Source: an uncultured Lachnoclostridium sp. | GTDB lineage: Bacteria; Bacillota; Clostridia; Lachnospirales; Lachnospiraceae | Assembly (NCBI GenBank): GCA_958425285.1 | Contig: CATZVV010000099.1 | Span: 1-6,848, forward strand | Length of the DNA: 6,848 nt | Reading direction: 5' to 3' | Part shown: positions 1-6,102 of the stretch, piece by piece | How the letters are laid out: each line of letters opens with the position of its first letter | Position numbering within the stretch: position 1 is the stretch's first letter | The notes under the pieces: generated by a model | Database searches by the model: none | Seen by the model: only the letters and a program-made list of their open reading frames with translations | Told to the model about the DNA's origin: nothing | Made by a program: the position numbers and the translations under genes

Positions 1-2
1 TT

Positions 3-1352
3 TCGAATTGGGATTACAATCCATATACAAGGATAGACTATGAAATATCAGCACCCGGGGTAGATATATATAGTTCAACGCTGAACGAAAGATATAAGAA
101 CATGTCTGGTACATCTATGGCCTCTTCCATCGTAAGCGGGTGTGCTGCGTTGCTTTGTCGGAAATTTATGGATGAAAAAGGGAATATTACCTGCTCTATG
201 TGTTCCTTAGCGGGACATTTGATGAGAACCGGAAACGATACTTCGAAATTAACAGATATATACGGGCAATCGCACATCTTTCATCGATTAAATTTACTTT
301 CTTTATTAAAAAATCCGTTGAGACCGGAAATCCGTGTTCAGGATATTAAAATAGTGGACGAGAAAGTGACGTTTTCATTATGTAATTGGCAAAGTGATGC
401 AAAGAATATTCAGGTGACACTGAGAATGGATGCTTTTGGTAAAAATAATGCAGTTGAGAGCAGTTACTCCATATCGTCCATTTCCGGGCTGGAAACTGTA
501 AAGGGGAAGGATATTTCTTTCAGTCAGTTAAATGTTCCGGTGTCTGGAACTGCAATTGATGCATTTATTTCTGTTTCGTATGAAAATGGTGCAGATAAGA
601 GTGACGATACCATTTATCAGGATACATTTCCCTTTTCAATAAAAACAGGTGAAAATATAGAAGCAGAAACAGTTGTTATTCCACTTACCGGCTTAACACC
701 TCCCTCTTCATTATTATTCATGCAAACAGAAACCAATAAAGAAATATCCGTGTCATTGGTGCCAGCCAATGCGACAAACGCAGGAGTTTTGTATTGGGAA
801 AGTTCAGAGCCGGATATTGTTTCTGTGTCTGCTCATGGTACAAGTGGTGTTTTGTATGCAAAAAAAGTTGGAGCTGCTAGCATAACCGTATCCTCACCAA
901 CTGGGATTCAGACAAAGTGTGACGTGATTGTAAAGTCAATACCGCCGACCAATACGGTGGTACCTTCGGCTACTCCGGCAGCAACTCCTTCACTGACACA
1001 GACACTTGACCAATCGGTTGCTTTAAAGGCTACGGAGACATCGACTCCTTCGCTGGAAAAACCGATTATTACAAGTTGTAAGGTCAGCAAATACTCTGGG
1101 AAAAAGAAGTATAAAGTTCAATTAAAATGGAAGCGAAATAGAAAGGCATCCGGTTATCAAGTCTATCGTCGTACTAAAAAAGGGAAATATTCCCGGATTA
1201 AGTGGATAAAATCAAATAAAGTAATCAAATATGTAGATAAAAGAGTGAAATGGAAGAAGAACTATTACTACAAAGTAAAAGCCATTGGCAATGCAAGCAT
1301 TAAAAACAGTAAGGATTCAAGGGAAAGGAAAGTTTATATTGTTGTAAAATGA
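3..1352 (+). CDS. Secreted subtilisin-family (S8) serine protease with C-terminal Ig-like and basic FN3-like domains, 5'-truncated by window edge
   Basis: The reading frame is open from the left edge, so the gene starts upstream; 449 residues are visible. Residues 16-20 (SAPGV) and 35-40 (SGTSMA) are the conserved end of an S8 peptidase domain, and Ser38 (codon 114-116) is the expected nucleophile. The Asp and His of the triad lie upstream. The peptidase fold seems to end near residue 105. Then come a beta-rich segment without a recognised family (about 108-216), a BIG2-type Ig-like domain (about 223-311, with the typical 'YWESSEPDIVSV' and 'GAASITVSS' strands), a Thr/Pro/Ser linker (about 313-353) and a fibronectin-III-like domain (about 354-449, 'SGYQVYRRTKKGKYSRI' and 'YYYKVKA'). 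This architecture indicates an exported, surface-acting protease; the signal peptide would be upstream. No LPXTG motif or membrane anchor is seen at the C-terminus. The last 96 residues carry 34 Lys/Arg and 3 Asp/Glu. The usual Pro two residues after Met of GTSMA is Ser here. An ATG at 102 lies inside the catalytic domain and is not the start. Confidence 0.88.
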   Translation, partial: SNWDYNPYTRIDYEISAPGVDIYSSTLNERYKNMSGTSMASSIVSGCAALLCRKFMDEKGNITCSMCSLAGHLMRTGNDTSKLTDIYGQSHIFHRLNLLSLLKNPLRPEIRVQDIKIVDEKVTFSLCNWQSDAKNIQVTLRMDAFGKNNAVESSYSISSISGLETVKGKDISFSQLNVPVSGTAIDAFISVSYENGADKSDDTIYQDTFPFSIKTGENIEAETVVIPLTGLTPPSSLLFMQTETNKEISVSLVPANATNAGVLYWESSEPDIVSVSAHGTSGVLYAKKVGAASITVSSPTGIQTKCDVIVKSIPPTNTVVPSATPAATPSLTQTLDQSVALKATETSTPSLEKPIITSCKVSKYSGKKKYKVQLKWKRNRKASGYQVYRRTKKGKYSRIKWIKSNKVIKYVDKRVKWKKNYYYKVKAIGNASIKNSKDSRERKVYIVVK

Positions 1353-1372
1353 CAGCAGTATGGAAACAAAGT

Positions 1373-1405
1373 GGCATTCAAAAATTAGTTGAATTCCTGT
1401 TTTTT
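1373..1405 (+). terminator. Probable intrinsic terminator of the S8 protease gene
   Basis: GGCATTCAA (1373-1381) can pair with TTGAATTCC (1389-1397): 8 of 9 positions match, with one C/T mismatch, and the loop is 7 nt. A run of six T (1400-1405) follows two bases after the stem. The position 21 bases past the protease stop fits. The stem is AT-rich and only moderately stable, so read-through is possible. Confidence 0.5.
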
Positions 1406-1417
1406 CTGTGGTAGTAT
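1389..1417 (+). promoter_or_regulatory. Candidate extended -10 promoter for glmM-GH8
   Basis: A weak -35 (TTGAAT, 1389-1394, 4 of 6 consensus) is separated by 17 bases from TAGTAT (1412-1417, 4 of 6). TGG at 1409-1411 provides the TGn extension that can compensate for weak hexamers. Initiation would fall near 1424, about 44 bases before the glmM start. The -35 overlaps the right arm of the putative terminator. TATAGA at 1415-1420 is an alternative -10. Predicted by eye only. Confidence 0.42.
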
Positions 1418-1439
1418 AGATTAGATAACATGTTTTTAT

Positions 1440-1454
1440 GGGCAGATTATGCCC
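1440..1454 (+). promoter_or_regulatory. Small hairpin directly upstream of the glmM ribosome binding site
   Basis: GGGCA (1440-1444) pairs perfectly with TGCCC (1450-1454) around a 5-base loop, ending 3 bases before the GGAGG of glmM. It would sit in the 5' leader of the predicted glmM transcript. No T-run follows, so it is not a terminator. It may stabilise the mRNA or affect ribosome access, or be coincidental. Confidence 0.4.
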
Positions 1455-1457
1455 GAT

Positions 1458-1462
1458 GGAGG
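1458..1462 (+). promoter_or_regulatory. Ribosome binding site that fixes the glmM start
   Basis: GGAGG ends 5 bases before ATG at 1468. An in-frame ATG at 1438 would add ten residues, but it would place this site and the hairpin inside the coding region, and nothing resembling a Shine-Dalgarno sequence precedes it. The 1468 start also gives the family-typical N-terminus MKYFGTDGFRG. Confidence 0.85.
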
Positions 1463-1467
1463 TTAGT

Positions 1468-2817
1468 ATGAAGTATTTTGGAACCGATGGATTCCGTGGG
1501 GAGGCAAATGTTACCCTAACAGTAGAACATGCATTTAAAGTTGGAAGATTTCTCGGATATTATTACAATCGACAAAAGAAAGAGAAGGCAGGGATTGTAA
1601 TTGGAAAAGATACAAGAAGATCTAGTTATATGTTTGAAACAGCTTTGGCAGCAGGTCTGACAGCAAGTGGAGCAGATGTATATATGCTCCATGTAACACC
1701 GACACCAAGTGTATCATATGTGGTGCGGACAGAGGGATTTGATTGTGGAGTTATGATTTCTGCAAGCCATAATCCTTATTATGATAATGGAATTAAAGTA
1801 ATTAATAATAAAGGACATAAATTAGAACCGGAAGTGGAAGAGCAAATTGAAGCATATATCGATGGACCCGAGGATGCAATTCCGCTTGCAACCGGTTCAG
1901 ACATTGGAAAGATAGTAGATTTTTCAATTGGAAGACATCGTTATATTGGACACTTGATTTCTATGGCGACGCGTTCATTTAAAAATAAAACCGTTGCACT
2001 GGATTTGTCAAATGGAGCAGCTTCAAGTGTAGCGAAGGGGGTTTTTGATACGCTTGGTGCAAAGACGCTTGTCATTAACGGCGATCCGGATGGTATCAAT
2101 ATTAATGAAAACTGCGGATCGACCCATTTGGGTATTTTGCAGAAGTTTGTCAAAGAACATGAGGAAGTTGATGTTGGATTTGCCTATGATGGGGATGCAG
2201 ATCGGTGTCTGGCAGTAGATGATAAAGGTCAGATAATTGATGGTGACTGTATTATGTATTTGTGTGGTATTTACCTTAAGGAAAAAGGTGAGCTGAATCA
2301 TAATACAGTTGTTACAACAGTTATGTCTAATATGGGATTATATAAAGCTTTTGATGAAGCCGGAATTTCTTATGAAAAAACTGCTGTGGGAGATAAATAT
2401 GTTTGTGAGAATATGATGGAAAATAATCATTCTTTGGGAGGAGAAAATTCCGGTCATATTATTTTTAGTAAATATGCAGTGACAGGAGATGGTATTTTAA
2501 CATCTCTTATGTTGATGGAAGTTATGTTGGAGTCCAAAAAGTCTCTTTCTGAACTAAGAAAGGGATTAAAAATTTATCCGCAGCTTCTGGAAAATGTCAG
2601 TGTTAAGGATAAAAGAGCGGCGAGAGAAGATTTTGATGTGATTGCTGTGGAAAAAGAGGTAGAAAAAGCTCTTGGAAATGAGGGTCGTTTACTTTTGAGA
2701 GAAAGTGGAACGGAGGCCTTGATTCGGGTTATGGTAGAGGCCAAAACAGATGAATTGTGCCGGGAAAATGTAGATAAAATTGTAGACGTTCTTAGAAAGA
2801 ATGGACATATAAAGTGA
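1468..2817 (+). CDS. glmM: Phosphoglucosamine mutase GlmM
   Basis: GlmM interconverts glucosamine-6-phosphate and glucosamine-1-phosphate in the cytoplasm, the step before GlmU in UDP-GlcNAc synthesis for peptidoglycan. The 449-residue length matches the family. All four alpha-D-phosphohexomutase signatures are visible: N-terminal YFGTDGFRG (3-11); the phosphoserine loop SASHNP (98-103) with Ser100 as the expected phosphorylated residue; the Mg-binding loop DGDADR (241-246); and the sugar-binding loop GGENSGH (324-330). The C-terminal phosphate-binding loop is RESGTEALIRVMVE (411-424). Assignment to GlmM rather than a phosphoglucomutase or phosphomannomutase rests on length, the N-terminus and the GGENSGHIIFSK context; GlmM often has Gln at position 327. 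The residue after SGTE (417) is Ala, where Pro is usual. The stop is 14 bases before the ATG of the following GH8 gene, so the two are probably cotranscribed. No glmS or glmU is in the window. Confidence 0.93.
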   Translation: MKYFGTDGFRGEANVTLTVEHAFKVGRFLGYYYNRQKKEKAGIVIGKDTRRSSYMFETALAAGLTASGADVYMLHVTPTPSVSYVVRTEGFDCGVMISASHNPYYDNGIKVINNKGHKLEPEVEEQIEAYIDGPEDAIPLATGSDIGKIVDFSIGRHRYIGHLISMATRSFKNKTVALDLSNGAASSVAKGVFDTLGAKTLVINGDPDGININENCGSTHLGILQKFVKEHEEVDVGFAYDGDADRCLAVDDKGQIIDGDCIMYLCGIYLKEKGELNHNTVVTTVMSNMGLYKAFDEAGISYEKTAVGDKYVCENMMENNHSLGGENSGHIIFSKYAVTGDGILTSLMLMEVMLESKKSLSELRKGLKIYPQLLENVSVKDKRAAREDFDVIAVEKEVEKALGNEGRLLLRESGTEALIRVMVEAKTDELCRENVDKIVDVLRKNGHIK

Positions 2818-2818
2818 A

Positions 2819-2824
2819 AAGGAG
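2819..2824 (+). promoter_or_regulatory. Ribosome binding site that decides the GH8 start
   Basis: AAGGAG overlaps the region just past the glmM stop. It lies 7 bases before ATG at 2832 and 4 bases before ATG at 2829. A GTG at 2814, overlapping the glmM stop, would swallow this site and has no site of its own. The 2832 start (MKGAFYTNKYRN) also matches where GH8 Rex proteins begin to be conserved. Confidence 0.7.
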
Positions 2825-2831
2825 ACAAATG

Positions 2832-3980
2832 ATGAAAGGTGCATTTTACACAAATAAATATCGAAATGTATTTGCGGAATGTGGTTATTCACAGGAGGCA
2901 ATTGAACAAAAAATAAAGGATGCATTCCATACCTGTTTTTATGAAGAAGGAGAACGTTTTTATTTTGAATCCGGTGATGATATGGGATATTTTGAAGATA
3001 CCGGAAACTTTGATGCACGTACGGAAGGTATGTCATATGCAATGATGATGTGTGTGCAAATGAATATGAAGGAAGAGTTTGACCGTGTCTGGAAATGGGC
3101 CAAAACATATATGTACATTGAAGAAGGATGGAATAAAGGCTATTTTGCATGGCATTGTAATACAGAGGATGGTTCCAAGATGGATGAAGTACCCGGACCG
3201 GCACCGGATGGAGAAGAATTTTTTGCAATGGCATTGTTTTTTGCTTCACATAGATGGGGAGATGGAGAAGGAATTTTTAATTATTCCGAGGAGGCTCGTC
3301 AACTTTTGTATGATTGCGTACATAATGGAGAAACACAACCGGGAGATCCAATGTGGGAACCGGAAAATTACCTGATTCGTTTTATTCCCAGTCGGAAGTT
3401 TACAGATCCTTCGTATCACTGCCCTCACTTTTATGAGTTGTTTTCTATGTGGGCAAGAGAAGAAGACCGACCATTTTGGAAAAAGGCAGCGCAGGCAAGC
3501 CGTGAGTATTTGAAAAAGGCTTGTCATGAAAAGACGGGAATGTCAGCAGAGTATTCTTACTATGATGGAACTCCGTACGAAAAGGAACAGGATGTTTTTG
3601 GAGGACGTCATGACTGGTTCTACAGTGATTCTTATCGCACAGCAGCAAATATCGGGTTGGATTATGAATGGTTTGCACCGGATGAATGGCATGTTGAAAA
3701 TAATAATAAGCTTCAGGCATTCTTTATGGAAGAGCATCGGGGCGAAGATTTTAAAATTTATGAAGTTGACGGAACCGTTATTGAACAGCCGGCTCTTCAT
3801 CCGGTTGCCATTATTGCAACAAATGCAATGGCATCACTGGCAGCAAATGGTGCATATGCAAAAGAATGCATAGAGCGTCTTTGGAATACACCCCTTCGTA
3901 AAGGAGAAAGAAGATATTATGATAATTGTCTGTACTTATTTGCTTTACTGGCATTGAGTGGAAATTATCGGATTTGGTAG
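2832..3980 (+). CDS. GH8 glycoside hydrolase, reducing-end xylose-releasing exo-oligoxylanase (Rex) type
   Basis: The 382-residue protein strongly resembles, from memory, the Bacillus halodurans Rex enzyme (388 aa, EC 3.2.1.156), an inverting GH8 hydrolase that releases xylose from the reducing end of short xylo-oligosaccharides. Key sites are present: Glu65 in DARTEGMSY (general acid, Rex Glu70); Asp266 in YSDSYR (general base, Rex Asp263); Tyr195 in DPSYHCPHFYELF (Rex Tyr198); and His323-Pro324 in LHPVAIIATNAM, matching the His319 region that gives Rex its reducing-end exo specificity. PAPDGEEFFAMALFFASHRWGDGEG (from 123) and the C-terminal RRYYDNCLYLFALLALSGNYRIW are further hallmarks. There is no signal peptide, so it should act in the cytoplasm on imported oligosaccharides. 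The loop before Asp266 is about six residues longer than in Rex as I recall it. The gene lies 14 bases after glmM and is probably in its operon; no xylan transporter or xylosidase is visible nearby. The family also includes chitosanases and endoglucanases, so the substrate is inferred. A start at 2829 is nearly as good. The symbol is left empty to avoid confusion with the redox repressor Rex. Confidence 0.88.
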   Translation: MKGAFYTNKYRNVFAECGYSQEAIEQKIKDAFHTCFYEEGERFYFESGDDMGYFEDTGNFDARTEGMSYAMMMCVQMNMKEEFDRVWKWAKTYMYIEEGWNKGYFAWHCNTEDGSKMDEVPGPAPDGEEFFAMALFFASHRWGDGEGIFNYSEEARQLLYDCVHNGETQPGDPMWEPENYLIRFIPSRKFTDPSYHCPHFYELFSMWAREEDRPFWKKAAQASREYLKKACHEKTGMSAEYSYYDGTPYEKEQDVFGGRHDWFYSDSYRTAANIGLDYEWFAPDEWHVENNNKLQAFFMEEHRGEDFKIYEVDGTVIEQPALHPVAIIATNAMASLAANGAYAKECIERLWNTPLRKGERRYYDNCLYLFALLALSGNYRIW

Positions 3981-3996
3981 TTTAAAGTACGTTAAA
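3981..3996. repeat. Near-perfect 16-bp palindrome after the GH8 gene
   Basis: TTTAAAGTACGTTAAA pairs at 7 of 8 positions around its centre, immediately after the GH8 stop and about 25 bases upstream of the tig -35. It has no loop or T-run, so it is not a terminator; a protein-binding site is possible. AT-rich palindromes arise readily by chance in this base composition. Confidence 0.25.
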
Positions 3997-4019
3997 TTAG
4001 GAAAAACTGTAACAAGTGG

Positions 4020-4048
4020 TTTACATCACCAACATGTTATAGTATACT
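4020..4048 (+). promoter_or_regulatory. Sigma-A-type promoter for tig-clpP-clpX
   Basis: TTTACA (4020-4025, 5 of 6 to TTGACA), a 17-base spacer and TATACT (4043-4048, 5 of 6 to TATAAT) form a near-consensus housekeeping promoter. Initiation is expected near 4055, giving a leader of about 84 bases before tig. A dyad TGTAA-N8-TTACA (4008-4025) overlaps the -35. No CIRCE inverted repeat or CtsR-type direct heptad repeat is recognisable in the gap, so heat-shock control by those systems is not supported here. Confidence 0.7.
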
Positions 4049-4064
4049 AATACCCATGCATATT

Positions 4065-4077
4065 GCGGGATTTCCGC
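4065..4077 (+). promoter_or_regulatory. Short hairpin in the tig leader
   Basis: GCGG (4065-4068) and CCGC (4074-4077) form a 4-bp GC stem with a 5-base loop, about 10 bases after the predicted transcription start. It is too short and lacks a T-run to be a terminator. It could protect the 5' end of the mRNA. No known riboswitch fold is recognised in the leader. Confidence 0.25.
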
Positions 4078-4138
4078 TGTACTGACGGGATAAAATATTT
4101 GAAAACATAATAAAATAATATTTGGAGGATAGGAAAAA

Positions 4139-5452
4139 ATGAGTTACAAGGTTGAAAATTTAGAGAAAAACATGGTAAAGCTTACGATTGAGGTAAGTGC
4201 AGAAAAATTTGAAGAGGGAATGCAAAAATCTTATTTAAAGAATAAAGGAAAGATGGCTATTCAGGGATTCCGTAAAGGAAAAGCCCCAAGAAAAATGCTT
4301 GAAAAATTGTATGGACCGGAAGTCTTTTATGAAGATGCAGCGAATTATGTGATTCCGGATGCCTATGAAGAAGCTGCGAAGGATAGTAAACTGGAAATTG
4401 TTGCACGTCCGGATATTGAAGTGGTTGAAATTGAAAGTGGAAAGCCTTTTGTATTTACTGCAACAGTAGCTGTAAAACCGGAAGTAACACTTGGTGAATA
4501 TAAAGGAGTCGAAGTAGAGAAAACAGAAGTAAAAGTAATGGCAGCAGATGTAAACGCTGAAATTGATAAGATTCGTGAGCAGAATGCAAGAATGATTACG
4601 GTAGACGATCGTGGAATCAAGAAAGATGATATTGCTGTAATCGACTTTGAGGGCTTTGTGGATGGAGAAGCTTTTGAAGGCGGAAAAGGTGAAAATTATG
4701 AATTGACAATTGGAAGTCATTCTTTCATTGATACTTTTGAAGATCAACTCGTGGGAAAAGAGACTGGGGCTGAAGTAGAAGTAAATGTTACATTCCCAGA
4801 GGATTATCATGTAGATGAGTTAAAGGGTAAACCGGCATTGTTTAAAGTAAAAGTAAATGAAGTTAAGAAAAAAGAATTGCCAAAGGCAGATGATGAATTT
4901 GCAAGTGAAGTATCTGAATTTGAAACTTTAAAGGAATACAAAGCAAGCATTAAAAAGAATCTGACTGAGAAGAAAAAAGAAGAAGCTAAGACTGAAAAAG
5001 AAAACAAAGTAGTAGAAGCTGTTGTGGCAAATGCATCTATGGAGTTGCCAGAGGCGATGATTCAGGAGCAGGTGAATCAGATGGCTCAGGAATTTGCAGG
5101 AAGACTTCAGCAACAGGGGATTAGTTTTGAGCAATATATGCAATTGACTGGTATGGAACCGGCTAAGTTTATGGAGCAGATGAAGCCGGAAGCTGTTAAG
5201 AGAATTCAGACAAGACTTGTATTAGAAGCAATTGCAGCGGCTGAAGATATTAAGGCGACAGAAAAAGATATTGAAAAAGAAATTGAGAATATGGCTGAGA
5301 TGTATCAGATGGAAGTAGAGAAAGTAAAAGAATTAATTGGCGAGACAGAACAAGAATCTCTTGCTAAGGATGTTGCGGTACAGAAGGCAGTGGATTTTAT
5401 TGTGAAAGAAGCTGTTGAAGTGGCTGCAAAAGAAGAGGAAAGCGCAGAATAA
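4139..5452 (+). CDS. tig: Trigger factor, ribosome-associated chaperone and peptidyl-prolyl isomerase
   Basis: Trigger factor binds the ribosome near the exit tunnel, shields nascent chains and has proline isomerase activity. The 437-residue length is typical. Three domains are seen. The N-terminal ribosome-binding domain (about 1-115) holds the signature GFRKGKAP at 43-50. The FKBP-type isomerase domain (about 163-246) contains VIDFEGFVDGEAFEGG, the IGSHSFIDTFEDQLVG stretch and TFPEDYH. The alpha-helical C-terminal chaperone domain (about 250-437) is rich in Lys and Glu and ends in an acidic tail. GGAGG at 4124-4128 precedes ATG by 10 bases, and an additional AGGA lies at 4131-4134. It is the first gene after the promoter at 4020-4048, with clpP 23 bases downstream, the usual clostridial order. 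No missing motif or frameshift was noticed. Confidence 0.97.
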   Translation: MSYKVENLEKNMVKLTIEVSAEKFEEGMQKSYLKNKGKMAIQGFRKGKAPRKMLEKLYGPEVFYEDAANYVIPDAYEEAAKDSKLEIVARPDIEVVEIESGKPFVFTATVAVKPEVTLGEYKGVEVEKTEVKVMAADVNAEIDKIREQNARMITVDDRGIKKDDIAVIDFEGFVDGEAFEGGKGENYELTIGSHSFIDTFEDQLVGKETGAEVEVNVTFPEDYHVDELKGKPALFKVKVNEVKKKELPKADDEFASEVSEFETLKEYKASIKKNLTEKKKEEAKTEKENKVVEAVVANASMELPEAMIQEQVNQMAQEFAGRLQQQGISFEQYMQLTGMEPAKFMEQMKPEAVKRIQTRLVLEAIAAAEDIKATEKDIEKEIENMAEMYQMEVEKVKELIGETEQESLAKDVAVQKAVDFIVKEAVEVAAKEEESAE

Positions 5453-5475
5453 ACGCTTCGAAATGGAGGATTATT

Positions 5476-6075
5476 ATGGCATTAGTACCTTACGTAATTG
5501 AACAAACGAGCCGTGGCGGTGAACGCTCATATGATATTTATTCCAGACTATTAAAAGAAAGAATTATTTTTCTTGGAGAAGAAGTGAATGATGCTTCTGC
5601 CAGTGTAATAGTGGCACAGATGCTTTTTCTTGAGTCAGAGGATCCGAAAAAAGATATTAATTTATACATTAACAGTCCGGGAGGTTCTGTGACTGCAGGA
5701 ATGGCAATTTATGATACAATGAATTACATTAAATGTGATGTATCCACAATTTGTATGGGAATGGCAGCAAGTATGGGAGCCTTTCTTTTGTCAAGTGGTA
5801 CGAAGGGAAAAAGACTTGCTCTTCCAAATGCAGAAATTATGATCCATCAGCCATCCGGCGGTGCAAAGGGACAGGCAACAGAAATTCAGATTGTTGCAGA
5901 GGAAATTTTGAAAACAAAGAAAAAATTAAATGAAATTTTAGCTGCTAATACCGGACAGCCGGTAGAAAAGATTGCCGCGGATACAGAGAGGGATAATTAT
6001 CTCAGTGCTCAGGAGGCAATGGAGTACGGTATTGTAGACAGAGTAATAACGAACCGTATTGAGGCAGAGGCATAG
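5476..6075 (+). CDS. clpP: ATP-dependent Clp protease proteolytic subunit ClpP
   Basis: ClpP is the serine peptidase that forms a two-ring tetradecameric chamber and degrades proteins delivered by ClpX or other AAA+ unfoldases in the cytoplasm. The 199-residue length is standard. The catalytic triad is visible as Ser99 in GMAASMGAFLLSSG, His124 in MIHQPSGGAKGQ and Asp173 in DTERDNYLS. The conserved INSPGGSVTAGMAIYDTM (65-82) supports the fold, and the N-terminal LVPYVIEQTSRGGERSYDIYSRLL is the usual axial-loop region. Numbering is one higher than in Bacillus subtilis ClpP (Ser98/His123/Asp172), consistent with one extra residue near Gly14-Gly15. GGAGG at 5465-5469 lies 6 bases before ATG. The gene sits between tig and clpX with short gaps and no terminator, so cotranscription is likely. 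Confidence 0.98.
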   Translation: MALVPYVIEQTSRGGERSYDIYSRLLKERIIFLGEEVNDASASVIVAQMLFLESEDPKKDINLYINSPGGSVTAGMAIYDTMNYIKCDVSTICMGMAASMGAFLLSSGTKGKRLALPNAEIMIHQPSGGAKGQATEIQIVAEEILKTKKKLNEILAANTGQPVEKIAADTERDNYLSAQEAMEYGIVDRVITNRIEAEA

Positions 6076-6086
6076 AAAGAAAACTT

Positions 6087-6093
6087 GAGGTGA
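6087..6093 (+). promoter_or_regulatory. Ribosome binding site of clpX
   Basis: GAGGTGA, a good match to the anti-Shine-Dalgarno complement, ends 9 bases before ATG at 6103. It supports this start, which gives the expected short N-terminus before the zinc finger cysteines. Confidence 0.75.
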
Positions 6094-6102
6094 CGTAGAA
6101 GA

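Noticed and set aside
1438..1467. Upstream ATG extending glmM by ten residues
   Set aside because: The GGAGG at 1458-1462 and the conserved GlmM N-terminus both point to ATG 1468.
2814..2831. GTG start overlapping the glmM stop for the GH8 gene
   Set aside because: It has no ribosome binding site, and AAGGAG at 2819-2824 serves the ATG at 2832 or 2829 instead.
2689..3249. Long antisense open frame of about 186 codons opposite the glmM end and the GH8 gene
   Set aside because: It overlaps two well-supported genes on the other strand, has a low-complexity composition typical of reverse frames, and shows no recognisable domain.
3526..3873. Plus-strand frame of about 115 codons inside the GH8 gene
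   Set aside because: It is a shifted-frame shadow; the GH8 frame is intact with all catalytic motifs, and there is no sign of frameshift.
3981..4060. Intrinsic terminator after the GH8 gene
   Set aside because: Only short AT-rich dyads are present and no T-run follows any of them, so a terminator is not supported.
4049..4138. Riboswitch or T-box in the tig leader
   Set aside because: The leader is only about 84 bases, with a single 4-bp hairpin and no conserved riboswitch or T-box motif.
4235..4810. Antisense open frame of about 191 codons opposite tig
   Set aside because: It is rich in Phe, Ser and Tyr as expected from the complement of Lys/Glu-rich coding sequence, has no recognisable motif, and is fully contained within tig.
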